The position numbers and the translations under genes are program-made. From positions 1 to 60,931 of the forward strand of contig NZ_JACJTV010000032.1 of assembly GCF_014698845.1 (NCBI RefSeq): a stretch of DNA of 60,931 bases, in the 5' to 3' direction. The notes under the pieces were generated by a model. The model saw only the letters and a program-made list of their open reading frames with translations. It did no database searches and was not told where the DNA came from. Positions 18,232 to 27,382 of the stretch are shown piece after piece; positions within the stretch are counted from its first letter, which is position 1; each line of letters starts with the position of its first letter. The stretch comes from Coleofasciculus sp. FACHB-1120. Lineage in GTDB: Bacteria; Cyanobacteriota; Cyanobacteriia; Cyanobacteriales; FACHB-T130.

Positions 18232-18428
18232 CGGAACCTCTCCTCATGTTTCCGAGTCTTCCGCAATTGATTTTAACCTGAAACGCTGGAAGCCTATCTT
18301 TAAAAAGGACTGAGGATTTAGGACGGAGGGCTGAAGACTAAGGAGTGAGTCGTGTAGGGGCGGGGTTTCTCTACTCGCGTTGAGTGCTGAGTGAAAAGAG
18401 AAATGCTCCACTGCCCCTGTGCAAGTTA

Positions 18429-18905
18429 TCAGCCGATTAGCTCAAAGAAAGCATCATCCAGCTCATAGCCCAGCATCTTAGCCATTGACTTCACACGAGA
18501 GGTGCTGGGGATTCTCATCTGCCTCATCCATTGTGTCAAGACAAAGATTTTTTGCATCACAAAAATCTCTAGGGCTTCGGGATTATACTCAATCCCTTCT
18601 GTACGATTGAACTGGTGTGGCACGAGCATAGCAGTATAGCGGGCGAGTTCACCGGCTTTCCAATCCAGCAGAAAAGGAATCCAGGGATATTGGGCATCTA
18701 AGCGAATAAACCATAGACGGACTTCTGGGATTTCTGAGAGTTCTCGTGGATCTTCCGGTTCGCGGGGATAGTCAATCTCAAAACGCAGTTGCTGTTCCGC
18801 GGATGCGATCGCTCCCTCTTGGAGCAACTTTTCGATCGCCGACTGCACCGGCGATAGATCCAAAGTTTGAATCAAGTCAGAATTGAGCGCGATTGTTGTC
18901 GTCAT
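18429..18905 (-). CDS. CRR6-like NDH-1 maturation factor
   Basis: About 158 residues from the ATG at 18905; the frame extends 13 codons further upstream without a better start. The core EQQLRFEIDYPREPEDPREL, SEIPEVRLWFIRLDAQYPWI, PFLLDWKAGELARYTAMLVP fits the CRR6 family (DUF1817), which in plants and cyanobacteria helps mature the NdhI subunit of the photosynthetic NDH-1 complex. This is recognised by eye. It is soluble and stands alone. Confidence 0.8.
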   Translation of the reverse strand: MTTTIALNSDLIQTLDLSPVQSAIEKLLQEGAIASAEQQLRFEIDYPREPEDPRELSEIPEVRLWFIRLDAQYPWIPFLLDWKAGELARYTAMLVPHQFNRTEGIEYNPEALEIFVMQKIFVLTQWMRQMRIPSTSRVKSMAKMLGYELDDAFFELIG

Positions 18906-19507
18906 TGAACCATTCTTAAGGTGACACACTTTGAATGCCGACAATAGCGCTGGCTAGCGCTGGCTTCTCTCTACATTGTTGCAGCCTTGTTCCGATCTCA
19001 CGTCAGTTCCGGCTCTAAATTAGTCGTCCCACGCTTTTTATCGGGCTAGCGGCAATTCTCCTGATATCTATCCCTTCATAGCCTTTTCACCGTCATCTCC
19101 TTTTTTGACCAAGGTAGAAAGGATCTTTAGATTAAGATGTCGTTAGCTTTTTGCTATCGCCGCTGTTATAACTGCGTTAACAGACATTTTGTTTGGCGAC
19201 ATCCAAATCAGCGCGATCGCACTTAATCTGGCTTAATTATTTCAACAACTGTACGGCGTACAGGCGTGCAATCTTTACAATACCGGCGACTTGATGTCTT
19301 TGCTTCCAAGTTTTCCAGCATAGAGCGGATACGCTGCATCCAGCAAAAACTCTGAGGGATTAATCCATCTCCGAAATCCATCTCAATTTTCCTGTAGCAA
19401 CACTATGTCAGGAAGTAAGTATTTTCCACATGGCTTTGTGAAGATTTGATAAATATCCGGCATCTACTCCTGATACTTTGCGTGAAATTACGAGTTCTGA
19501 TCGTTAA
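18906..19507. other. 600-bp regulatory spacer, no gene found
   Basis: Lies between divergent genes (crr6-like on -, LuxR-type on +) and so should hold both promoters. I see HIP1 sites and no open frame with coding character, no tRNA and no strong inverted repeat. Confidence 0.4.
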
Positions 19508-19900
19508 ATGAAAACCAAAGAACAAGGAGAGGCAATGATCCCCCAAGAAATGCTCAAGCACCTTGTAGAACAAGTTGATTCTGTTGGCTCATCCAAAGGC
19601 CTTCAAAAATCTGAGCAGACAGTGGATGAAGTAATCTTTGAATCTGATGTTGACGGAACGCACTATTATCTGGTGCGTTGTCGCCCCAAGTCAGAACACG
19701 GGATTAGCCTCAGCCCCCAAGAACAGCGGATTGCCCGATTGGTCGCACAGGGTCTTCCCAACAAGTGCATTGGAAATCAGCTGGGCATTACCCATTGGAC
19801 AGTTGCTACCTATTTACGCCGGATTTTTAGCAAGTTAGGTGTCACTTCTAGAACCGCCATGATCGCCCGCCTTCTAGAAGAAAATTTACTGAAACAATAG
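19508..19900 (+). CDS. Small LuxR-type transcriptional regulator
   Basis: 130 residues. The C-terminal 65 residues form a GerE/LuxR helix-turn-helix: LSPQEQRIARLVAQGLPNKC, then IGNQLGITHWTVATYLRRIF, SKLGVTSRTAMIARLLEE. There is no receiver or autoinducer domain; the N-terminal 60 residues are unassigned, with cysteines in VRCRP and NKC. The domain resembles short redox-responsive PedR-type regulators of cyanobacteria, but this is a guess. A second ATG 11 codons in (19541) is an alternative start. The Fur-type gene follows 126 bp downstream. Confidence 0.85.
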   Translation: MKTKEQGEAMIPQEMLKHLVEQVDSVGSSKGLQKSEQTVDEVIFESDVDGTHYYLVRCRPKSEHGISLSPQEQRIARLVAQGLPNKCIGNQLGITHWTVATYLRRIFSKLGVTSRTAMIARLLEENLLKQ

Positions 19901-20026
19901 AATTAATTAACCGGCTGTAATCGATAGAGCTGTCCTAGAATCTTGGGACAAGTGGACATTCCGAGAATAGCTAGGTTAAAGTGGAAATGAGTTTGGATTA
20001 GCAGACAAGCGTGTAAAAGTCTAAGT

Positions 20027-20491
20027 ATGCAAAAAGAAGCGGCAGCGGTCAAGCCTATTCGCTCGTTAGAGGATGCCTTAAATCGGTGTCAAGCGCTGGG
20101 TATGCGCGTGAGCCGTCAACGCCGCTTCATTCTGGAATTGCTGTGGCAAGCGAAAGAACACCTGTCGGCGCGCGAAATTTATGACCGCTTGAATCATCAA
20201 GGCAAGGATATCGGTCATACATCGGTATATCAAAATTTAGAAGCGCTATCGGTTCAAGGCATTATTGAGTGTATTGAGCGTGCGGATGGTCGTTTGTATG
20301 GCAATATCAGCGATGCTCACAGTCACGTTAACTGCCTAGATACTAATCAAATTTTAGATGTTTATGTGGAACTGCCTGAAACCCTGCTCAAAGAAATTGA
20401 ACAACAAACAGGGGTTCGGATTAGTGAATATTGCATTAACTTCTACGGGTACAAATTACCAGAATCTGACTCTCAAACAGACAACGGGTAA
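20027..20491 (+). CDS. Fur-family regulator lacking the structural zinc Cys pairs
   Basis: 154 residues. Winged helix: LGMRVSRQRRFILELLWQAKE, LSAREIYDRL, IGHTSVYQNLEALSVQGIIE. The regulatory metal site looks present (HSHVNC with His-x-His, and D in QILDV), as in PerR/FurC. The CxxC pairs that hold structural zinc in most Fur proteins are absent: the first is CLDT rather than CLDC and the second is missing. From memory it resembles cyanobacterial FurC/PerR more than FurA or Zur; the subgroup is uncertain. A peroxide- or metal-responsive role is inferred. Confidence 0.85.
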   Translation: MQKEAAAVKPIRSLEDALNRCQALGMRVSRQRRFILELLWQAKEHLSAREIYDRLNHQGKDIGHTSVYQNLEALSVQGIIECIERADGRLYGNISDAHSHVNCLDTNQILDVYVELPETLLKEIEQQTGVRISEYCINFYGYKLPESDSQTDNG

Positions 20492-20770
20492 TCAGTAGGG
20501 GGATAAATCCACTGTTTAACACCAATTGCGGTTGTATCAATAAGCTTTTAAACTGTCTGAAGGGGCGGAAAGTCTTGCGTAACTACAGGTTGATTAAAGT
20601 TTAGTGAAGAATGCTTGTAAGCAGACTGTTTAGTTTTATTGAGTGGGTTGAGCGAGAACTAGAAAACTGGAGATTCAATCGCTTCGCCAGATTTTGTTTA
20701 CCTAATATTTTCAACTAGACGTACTAGCGCTAGCGGGTTGATTGAGCGTTAGCGAAACCCCTCTTATTTG

Positions 20771-20950
20771 AGTGCAATAGATACACTCGGAACCTCACCC
20801 CCAACCCCTCTCCGTCCACGGAGAGGGGGGAATATTAAACTCGTCCCCGTGAACGGGGAGGGGCAAGCGTGGGGTAAAACCCTCTGGGTTTACTAGGAGG
20901 GGCAGGGGCGGCGTTAAACTGTACTGCATCCAATAGAGAATTGCTATATA
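20771..20950. repeat. Dispersed CCTCACCCCCAACCCC-type repeat block
   Basis: Within the 489-bp spacer 20492-20980. The word series AGTGCAATA..., CGGAACCTCACCCCCAACCC, CTCTCCGTCCACGGAGAGGG, GGAATAT is repeated at 49207-49266 and, inverted, at 33011-33080. CTCTCCGT and ACGGAGAG form a hairpin. A second part, AGGGGCAGGGGCGG... to TGCATCCAATAGAGAATTGC, matches 4168-4218. No gene is seen in the spacer. Confidence 0.8.
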
Positions 20951-20980
20951 CGGTTTTAGAGTTTTTAACACCCCTAACAG

Positions 20981-23900
20981 CTAGTTGCTTAGTTGAGGGT
21001 TTTCTACTACTGCCGTCTCATCATCGTATCGGTAATCTACCTTAGGAGCTTCTTGGAATGCCAATGGTTCTCCTGGGGTAGAAGAAGTTTCTGCAATCAC
21101 TGTTTCATCGTCTCCGTCCTCCGTAAGTGCTTCCGGCAACATCGGTTCTCCTTCGGCACTTTCTATCAGAAATACTGTAGATTCTGAATCTGCATTACCT
21201 TTTTCCTGAGAGCTTCCAGTTTGTTTGAGACGGGGCAAACTTTGAATGTATGCCTGAAACTCTTCCAAGGAAAATAGGGCACCATTTTTCCTTGCGAAGT
21301 AGTGGTTTTGGTCATCCAACTGGGCTTGAAACAGACAAGCATGAGTGATGTTCGCTAAGGTAAGATTGGTTCTTTGCAGGTTAGCGCCTGTCAAGTTTGC
21401 CCCTTCAAACCTCGCTCCAGCAAGATTGGCTCCTGATAAGTCAGCACCGGAGAGATTCGCCCAAGATAAATTGGCTTGTTGGAGGTTGGCACCTGCTAAA
21501 TTTGCTCCTGCTAACTCAGCCGCTAACAGATTAGTTTGCCAGAGGTTAGCCTCTGCTAACAGGGCATGATTTAAACAGGCAGAGCGTAGCTGTAATTGAC
21601 TGAGACTGTGCCGCGCCCTCTGCCAAAAGGCGGTGGGAGAGAGGACAACGGTGCGACCGATTAAAGTCAGCAGTGCTTCGGCGTCAAATTCAGATGGCAG
21701 GTCGGGGTTGCCGCAAGGCCAGAAAGAAAGCTGCGTTGCCCGATGACCGAGATGGGCTTCGCGCATCTGCTTAGCGATCGCACTGAGCAACAAGAAGACA
21801 TTTAGCCCAACGGCGGCATCGATTTGCAAGATTTTTAGCGGGTTGTGCAACGCCTGCAACTGACCGTGACATTGGTGGGCGATTCCTTCATCTAGCCAGC
21901 GACCGCGACAGTAGGTGCGATAAAACCGATAGAGGCGTTCAAACAAAACATTGAAGCTAAACTGGGCGGGGTTGCGCTCAAAAATCCGCCGCAGTCGCTC
22001 AATCACCATGTCTTCGATTTCAACTGACAACACGCCATAACCCAGTAATTGATAAAGATGCTGGGCGACATTGACCGGCGAGTGGATCGCAAAGGTGAAT
22101 TCACCGTAGGTATCTTGGACTGGCTGAGTGAGGGCTTGCAGCTGAGTGGCAATTTCTTCCGCGCAGAGATATTCTCCCAGGTTGCGGTGGGAAAACCCGA
22201 TCGCTGAGTGGCGAGTGTGGAAGAAAAAGGCTGGCAGGGTGTCATCTGACGGCTGTAAACGGGGGTTTATCGGTTTCGGTGCCTGCGTTGCCATTCTGGT
22301 AAAGGTCGCCTCTACAGCGGATTGGGGGGCTTGATGACGACCCGTTTGCAGAATGGTTAGTGCCGCCACTTGCATCTGGTGGCGCAGGTCTTGGGGGCGT
22401 CGGTTTTGCAGGAGATGAGCGATCGCATCATTGCTGCGGTAAGCATGACCCAGACCTTCCCGAATCACAAAAGGCATAGAACCACTGCCAGCATCGGGGT
22501 ATGCCAAGAGCCAGCGGCAAATCCGGTCGTAAATTTCAAACTTCGCTTGGGGTAAGGTCAGGTGAAAAATCGTGTCGTTGAGCAGTCCATCTCGATGCAA
22601 GATGCCTAGTAGATAGAGCATCAGAGGCTTGCGGACGAGGGCAGCGAGTACGTTAGCCGCGCCTGGGGTGCCGACGGGACGAGTCGAAAAGCCGCCTCTT
22701 TCTTTGACAAAGGCAAAATACCCTTGGGCGATCGCTTTCGATTGCAGTTTCGACCACTGCTTGAACCACTCCCGGAACTCCTCATGTTCCATTGGCTGAA
22801 TCGCAATCCGCCGCCGCAGATCGTGGGGCAAAGGGATCAGCGTCGAGGCAAGATCGAAATATTCTCCTTCGCGCCCAGTTGTCCGGCTAGTCAGAATAAT
22901 CTTGTGCCGAGGCGTGCCCTCAAAAGACGCCATTGCTTCCGCCTGAAACTGCATCAGCTGGTTCAGGAAGGCATGGTAATGACGCCCTGCCTGACTTGAG
23001 CGGGGCAATTCATCCAAGCCATCTAGAATCAACAAGCAAGGAGGATGCATCGATGAAAGCCAACCATCTGCATCGGTAAATCTGCCCCAAGGGAAAGCAG
23101 AGTCCAACGTTTGCTCCAAAGTTTGCCCCAAGGTAGCGTCCTTGAGTCGGATGAACACCGGCATCCAGATAGGGTAAAGCTCTTCGGCAACGGTTGATGC
23201 GAGTATCTGGCAAAAACTGGTCTTGCCCGTGCCCGGAAGACTCTCGATAGCCGCAATGCTTGTCGTATCATTCAGTTGAGTCGAGATCCACTCCATTAAA
23301 TCCACGGGTTTCGCCGGCAGGGAGTTAGGGGCAAGCGGTGTTGTAGTCGGATCTGACTTGGGATTTTTCGTCTCTAACTGGCTGGAGCTTTCTTCGAGCA
23401 GCACCCCCTTCAAGGGAACGTATAAATCCTTCAGCGCAAAAGGTTCTGCCAGCAACGGTTCGCTCAAAGATTGTAAAAGGGTGGCTCGATAGCGTTCTCG
23501 TTCGAGGTTAAGCGGAAATTGTAGCGTGTTCGGGTCTGAGTTTTGATTTGCCTCAAAATTCAAAGTGGTTGAGAACCCAGCCCGCTTGCGATCCGGGTTT
23601 CCCGCCCCTGGAGTATCCTGCCAAGTTGATAAAGTCCCTAGCTGGACAAATTTCTGTAGTTGTGCGAGCGGCAGGGCATTTTCAGCGATCGCGGCAAGTA
23701 GATATCCTGGGAGTCCATGAACCAGGCGTTGGGCGATTAGCTTAGCTTCTGTTTCCTCGGCACCATTGGCGATCAACCAGGCAATGCCGGTACTGTTCAT
23801 CTGCTGCACGAGAAAAGAGCCGCCCACGATACTCAGTGCTTGTTCTGCCTGACTATCGGTGAGACGTCCGGGACGCAAAGTTTTCAGTAAAGCTTGCAAC

Positions 23901-24328
23901 TGGGGATCGACAAGGGGTGCATCCCACACCTGCCCATACAAGTCTTCTGACTCGCCTGGGACGCCCGCACGGGATAGCCACGGTCTTCTCAGTTGAGATT
24001 CTTGTTCTAAAATTCCTTGTAAGGCGTTCAGGTAAGCAACTTGGAAAACTAGCCAGGTTCCTTCATTGCGCTTGAGGGGCTTTTTTTGACTCAGGATACG
24101 CAGCAACCCGACGCAAAGTTGGGTTGCTACACCTGCCACTTCCCAAGATGCTCTCAAAGGCAGTTCTAAGACTTCCGCTAAAACACTAATATCAAAAGGT
24201 GTCAGGCTCTTGAGTTCCATATCCCGGACAATGCGAAAGGCAATACCGGCAATCTGAGTGCTTGGGTGCCTCAAGGTCGCCAGATCAATGTTGCGCTCCG
24301 CCAGCCAATGCCGAATGCTAAGGCTCAT
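20981..24328 (-). CDS. NACHT-domain STAND ATPase with pentapeptide repeats
   Basis: 1115 residues. Residues 1-340 are a helical N-terminal region with no recognised domain. The NACHT NTPase follows: Walker A ESLPGTGKTSF (about 362-372), Walker B with the NACHT acid cluster CLLILDGLDELPR (about 431-443), and a sensor-like HKIILTSRTTGREGEY. About 500 residues of helical winged and superhelical region come next, then pentapeptide repeats (A[N/D]L..A type) at about 915-1005, then an acidic tail with two DDET motifs. NACHT proteins in bacteria include antiphage bNACHT sensors, while others are signalling proteins; which applies here is unknown. No effector gene adjoins it. Confidence 0.88.
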   Translation of the reverse strand: MSLSIRHWLAERNIDLATLRHPSTQIAGIAFRIVRDMELKSLTPFDISVLAEVLELPLRASWEVAGVATQLCVGLLRILSQKKPLKRNEGTWLVFQVAYLNALQGILEQESQLRRPWLSRAGVPGESEDLYGQVWDAPLVDPQLQALLKTLRPGRLTDSQAEQALSIVGGSFLVQQMNSTGIAWLIANGAEETEAKLIAQRLVHGLPGYLLAAIAENALPLAQLQKFVQLGTLSTWQDTPGAGNPDRKRAGFSTTLNFEANQNSDPNTLQFPLNLERERYRATLLQSLSEPLLAEPFALKDLYVPLKGVLLEESSSQLETKNPKSDPTTTPLAPNSLPAKPVDLMEWISTQLNDTTSIAAIESLPGTGKTSFCQILASTVAEELYPIWMPVFIRLKDATLGQTLEQTLDSAFPWGRFTDADGWLSSMHPPCLLILDGLDELPRSSQAGRHYHAFLNQLMQFQAEAMASFEGTPRHKIILTSRTTGREGEYFDLASTLIPLPHDLRRRIAIQPMEHEEFREWFKQWSKLQSKAIAQGYFAFVKERGGFSTRPVGTPGAANVLAALVRKPLMLYLLGILHRDGLLNDTIFHLTLPQAKFEIYDRICRWLLAYPDAGSGSMPFVIREGLGHAYRSNDAIAHLLQNRRPQDLRHQMQVAALTILQTGRHQAPQSAVEATFTRMATQAPKPINPRLQPSDDTLPAFFFHTRHSAIGFSHRNLGEYLCAEEIATQLQALTQPVQDTYGEFTFAIHSPVNVAQHLYQLLGYGVLSVEIEDMVIERLRRIFERNPAQFSFNVLFERLYRFYRTYCRGRWLDEGIAHQCHGQLQALHNPLKILQIDAAVGLNVFLLLSAIAKQMREAHLGHRATQLSFWPCGNPDLPSEFDAEALLTLIGRTVVLSPTAFWQRARHSLSQLQLRSACLNHALLAEANLWQTNLLAAELAGANLAGANLQQANLSWANLSGADLSGANLAGARFEGANLTGANLQRTNLTLANITHACLFQAQLDDQNHYFARKNGALFSLEEFQAYIQSLPRLKQTGSSQEKGNADSESTVFLIESAEGEPMLPEALTEDGDDETVIAETSSTPGEPLAFQEAPKVDYRYDDETAVVENPQLSN

Positions 24329-24664
24329 CCCACCTCAATTTCAGGAAATAACTCAATATGCCACTTATTAGTCATGTTATCGGGAGTGTAGGCGGCTGGT
24401 GTGCCGACGCATCGTGATGAATTGGGTAGAAGCTGTTGTTCATCATCCCTAGTTAAGTTGAATTTCAGGATAACTTATGTAAGAGCGAAGCACGGGTAGA
24501 AAAAATCAGCTCAATCTCTAAATTCACTTTTCAAAGCTTTACCCCTACAAACTTAAAGCTTTTATCATCAGTTTTAGACCCTTTACGCTGAGGGCGATTC
24601 GGCTCCGGATCGAGGTCATCAAGCAGGAGCAGCAAAACGAGGAGATAAGGGTAGTGGTAGTGAG
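24329..24664. other. Divergent promoter spacer
   Basis: 336 bp between the NACHT gene (-) and the repeat-protein gene (+). No open frame, RNA gene or strong hairpin was noted. It must hold both promoters. Confidence 0.4.
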
Positions 24665-26623
24665 ATGGTAGTGAAAAGACAATTACATGAATTTCAAGTA
24701 CGCACGGCAAACCGATTGCGCCAACGGCACGGGCGCAAACTGGTCATTAGAGTCGTCTCGAATGCCAGCGCAGCTGCCACCAAGCTCCGAGAAGAGGATG
24801 CAGAGCAAACTGAAGCTGCTACCTCCGAGATGCAGCCGCCTCTGAAACCGCTGAGACGGCGAAATAAGATTTGGCAGTGGTGGCTGTTGTGGCTGAGTAT
24901 CATCTTCGGGTTGGGCGGGACGGCACTCGCGGCTTTCTTCTTGCTAGCAACGATTCCTCCCCAGGTTAACTGCAAAAATATCTCGCCGTTGGCTCCGGAA
25001 ATGGATCGGTTAGTTTGCGCTCAAGAGGCGGCCCAGTCGGGCAAATTAGACCAGCTGGTGGAGGCAATGAAGTTTGTGAAGAGTTTGTCTCCGGATAACC
25101 CGGTGTATCCAGAAGCGACTCGGATGATGGAGGACTGGTCGCGATCGCTCTTGGCGATCGCCCGTCAGAAAATTGACCAAGGAGATTTAAAGGGAGCGAT
25201 CGCCATTGCCCGCCAAATTCCCTCCTCTAGCCCCCTGTATCCAGAGGTGCAAGCGGCGATGAAACAATGGCAAGGGGATTGGCAGCAGGGTCAGGAGATT
25301 ACCAAAAAATTCTTAGCAACTTTAAAAGAACAAAAGTGGTTTGAAGCTTCTTTACAAATACAAGCGTTGTCTCGTCTTGATAGCCGCTACTGGGATCAAA
25401 AACAACTGGATAAACTGATCGATCGGATGAGTCAGGAAAAAAAAGCTTGGCAACAGCTAGAAGAGGCGCAGAAGTTTGCCGAAGCGAAGACACCTGAGGG
25501 ATACGCACCAGCGATCGCCTTGGCAGGAAAGGTGAACGCCAACACCTATGCCAAACCGAAGGCAAAAGCCGAAATCAATCGCTGGAGCCAGGAATTGCTA
25601 AAAATGACTGCCCAGCATTTAGAGCAGGAAGAGTTCGATCGTGCCATTACTGCTGCCCAGCTGATTCCTAACGAGGCTTCAGTCTATCAGGAAGCTCAAG
25701 ACTGGATTCAATTGAGTCGTTCTTATGCGGTGGCTCAGGAAAATAAAATCCTCAGCTTCCTAGAGGCGCAAGCGGCGGTGCGTCAGATTTCTCCAAAAAG
25801 TCCCCTTCGTCAGCAAGCACGAGTGACTGAGGCACTTTGGCAATCGAATTTACAAGATCGGCTGCAAATGCAATTTGCCGAAACAATTGCCAGCTTCGAT
25901 CAACCGTTGACATTCCAACTGGCAATTAGCCAAGCTCAAGCGATCGCCCCCGAACGACCCGGACGCATCGAAGCTCAAACTCAAATTGCCCACTGGCGGA
26001 AGCAAATTCAACAAATTCAAGACCGAATTGCCCTTTCCAGAGCCAAACAGCTAGCAACACCAGGAACTTTGGAGAGTTTGCGGGCTGCGGTTGCGGAGGG
26101 AAGCCAGATAAAGCTGGGTCAGCCTTTGCGGATAGAGGCACAAACCTATATCGCCCAATGGACGAAAGCAATCCAGACGATGGAAGATCGACCAATCCTA
26201 GATTTAGCGAAGGGTTTGGCTCAGCAGGGAAATCTCCAGGCGGCAGTTGCAGCTGCCTCCAAAATCGCGCCTGGACGTGCTTTGTACTCTGAGGCACAGG
26301 CAGCACTAAGCGATTGGGTGGCTCAAATTCAAATCGCTGAAGATACGCCGATTCTTAACGAGGCGACCGCTTTAGCGGCTGATGGGCGGCTGACGGCGGC
26401 GATCAATAAGGCGTCTGGGATTCGCTACGGTCGGGCACTTTATCGAGAAGCGCAAGGAGCGATCGCTCGTTGGGCATCTGAACGGGAAGCTATCTTAGCT
26501 GAGAGACGAAAGGCAGCTGAACTTCAGCAGTCTGTCGAAGAAAATTCTTCTGAATCTCAATCTGAATTTCAAACGAATCGTCAGCCGGAGCAAAGTAATC
26601 GTCAGTCGGAGGGGAATGATTGA
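24665..26623 (+). CDS. Membrane-anchored helical repeat protein
   Basis: 652 residues. A basic cytosolic N-terminus (about 1-75) precedes one membrane helix (about 76-98). The rest lies outside the cytosol and consists of about eight to ten helical units of 50-75 residues ending in the pattern P.Y.EA...I..W (for example SPDNPVYPEATRMMEDW, SSPLYPEVQAAMKQW, GRALYSEAQAALSDW, GRALYREAQGAIARW). The C-terminus is Gln/Ser/Asn rich. Cyanobacterial proteins of this plan are often named 'chromosome segregation ATPase', but no ATPase motif is present. A scaffold role is inferred only from the repeats. Confidence 0.75.
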   Translation: MVVKRQLHEFQVRTANRLRQRHGRKLVIRVVSNASAAATKLREEDAEQTEAATSEMQPPLKPLRRRNKIWQWWLLWLSIIFGLGGTALAAFFLLATIPPQVNCKNISPLAPEMDRLVCAQEAAQSGKLDQLVEAMKFVKSLSPDNPVYPEATRMMEDWSRSLLAIARQKIDQGDLKGAIAIARQIPSSSPLYPEVQAAMKQWQGDWQQGQEITKKFLATLKEQKWFEASLQIQALSRLDSRYWDQKQLDKLIDRMSQEKKAWQQLEEAQKFAEAKTPEGYAPAIALAGKVNANTYAKPKAKAEINRWSQELLKMTAQHLEQEEFDRAITAAQLIPNEASVYQEAQDWIQLSRSYAVAQENKILSFLEAQAAVRQISPKSPLRQQARVTEALWQSNLQDRLQMQFAETIASFDQPLTFQLAISQAQAIAPERPGRIEAQTQIAHWRKQIQQIQDRIALSRAKQLATPGTLESLRAAVAEGSQIKLGQPLRIEAQTYIAQWTKAIQTMEDRPILDLAKGLAQQGNLQAAVAAASKIAPGRALYSEAQAALSDWVAQIQIAEDTPILNEATALAADGRLTAAINKASGIRYGRALYREAQGAIARWASEREAILAERRKAAELQQSVEENSSESQSEFQTNRQPEQSNRQSEGND

Positions 26624-26702
26624 CGTAATCTATCCCCTGACTGGGGATGGACAACAAAACATCCCAAAGGGTGCAAATATTCTCACAGGCTCTCATTCTG
26701 GG

Positions 26703-26744
26703 GCTACACAAACCGGGCTGCCTAAGCAGCCCGGTTTGTGTAGC
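26703..26744. terminator. Strong bidirectional hairpin between convergent genes
   Basis: A perfect 19-bp stem: GCTACACAAACCGGGCTGC (26703-26721), loop CTAA, and the exact complement 26726-26744. It sits between the 3' ends of the convergent repeat-protein and peptidoglycan-binding genes, so a two-way terminator is likely, although no T-run follows directly. Confidence 0.75.
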
Positions 26745-26833
26745 TGCTAGTGTTAACTCCTAGTGTCAACTCTTTGAGCCTTTTTTCGTTCGGAACGCTC
26801 CTACTGGAGACTGTCCATCATTCTCAGTCGGCT

Positions 26834-27382
26834 TTAAGCGGCGATCATCGCTTCCCAAGTCCGAGGGCCAACAACCCCATCCGGGCTTAAGTTTCTCGAC
26901 TGCTGGAAGGCGATGACGGCTGAGCGCGTTTGCGCCCCATACACGCCATCTAGTCCGCCTTTATAGAGTCCTTGTTCTTTTAATACTGTCTGAACTTCTG
27001 CTACCACTACCCCTTGACTACCATTTTTGAGCATGGGAGCAGGTGAGGGAGAATAGCGGGCAAGGGGATTAAATTTTGCAGGCGCTGTGTTTTCGAGCGG
27101 CGCTGTATTTTCGAGCGGTGCTGTGTTTTCGATCGGCACAGTTGGCCCTTCATTACGCCCAGTCGGATCGTGAATCAGCTGCGCTTGTTTTTGCTGAATT
27201 TGACTTGGCTGCTCATATTCGGCGTGCATATCAATTGGCATCTCACTCATCTCAGGGACGATCTGAGGAGCGCTAATCCCGGCAGCGTTTGCACTCATCC
27301 CGTTTAAGAGTAGCGGGATCGAGGCGATCGCAGAAAGAATGCTCAGGGATTTGATATTTGAGTTCAAAAATTTTGCTGTCAT
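26834..27382 (-). CDS. Exported peptidoglycan-binding domain protein
   Basis: About 182 residues from the ATG at 27382 (AGAGGAA lies about 10 bases upstream; the frame opens 9 codons earlier). Signal peptide: SLSILSAIASIPLLLNGMSANA. A linker contains three copies of ENTAPL-like words. The C-terminal 65 residues are a PG_binding_1 domain: GSQGVVVAEVQTVLKEQGLY, GGLDGVYGAQTRSAVIAFQQ, SRNLSPDGVVGPRTWEAM. It should bind peptidoglycan outside the membrane; no catalytic domain is present. Confidence 0.88.
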   Translation of the reverse strand: MTAKFLNSNIKSLSILSAIASIPLLLNGMSANAAGISAPQIVPEMSEMPIDMHAEYEQPSQIQQKQAQLIHDPTGRNEGPTVPIENTAPLENTAPLENTAPAKFNPLARYSPSPAPMLKNGSQGVVVAEVQTVLKEQGLYKGGLDGVYGAQTRSAVIAFQQSRNLSPDGVVGPRTWEAMIAA

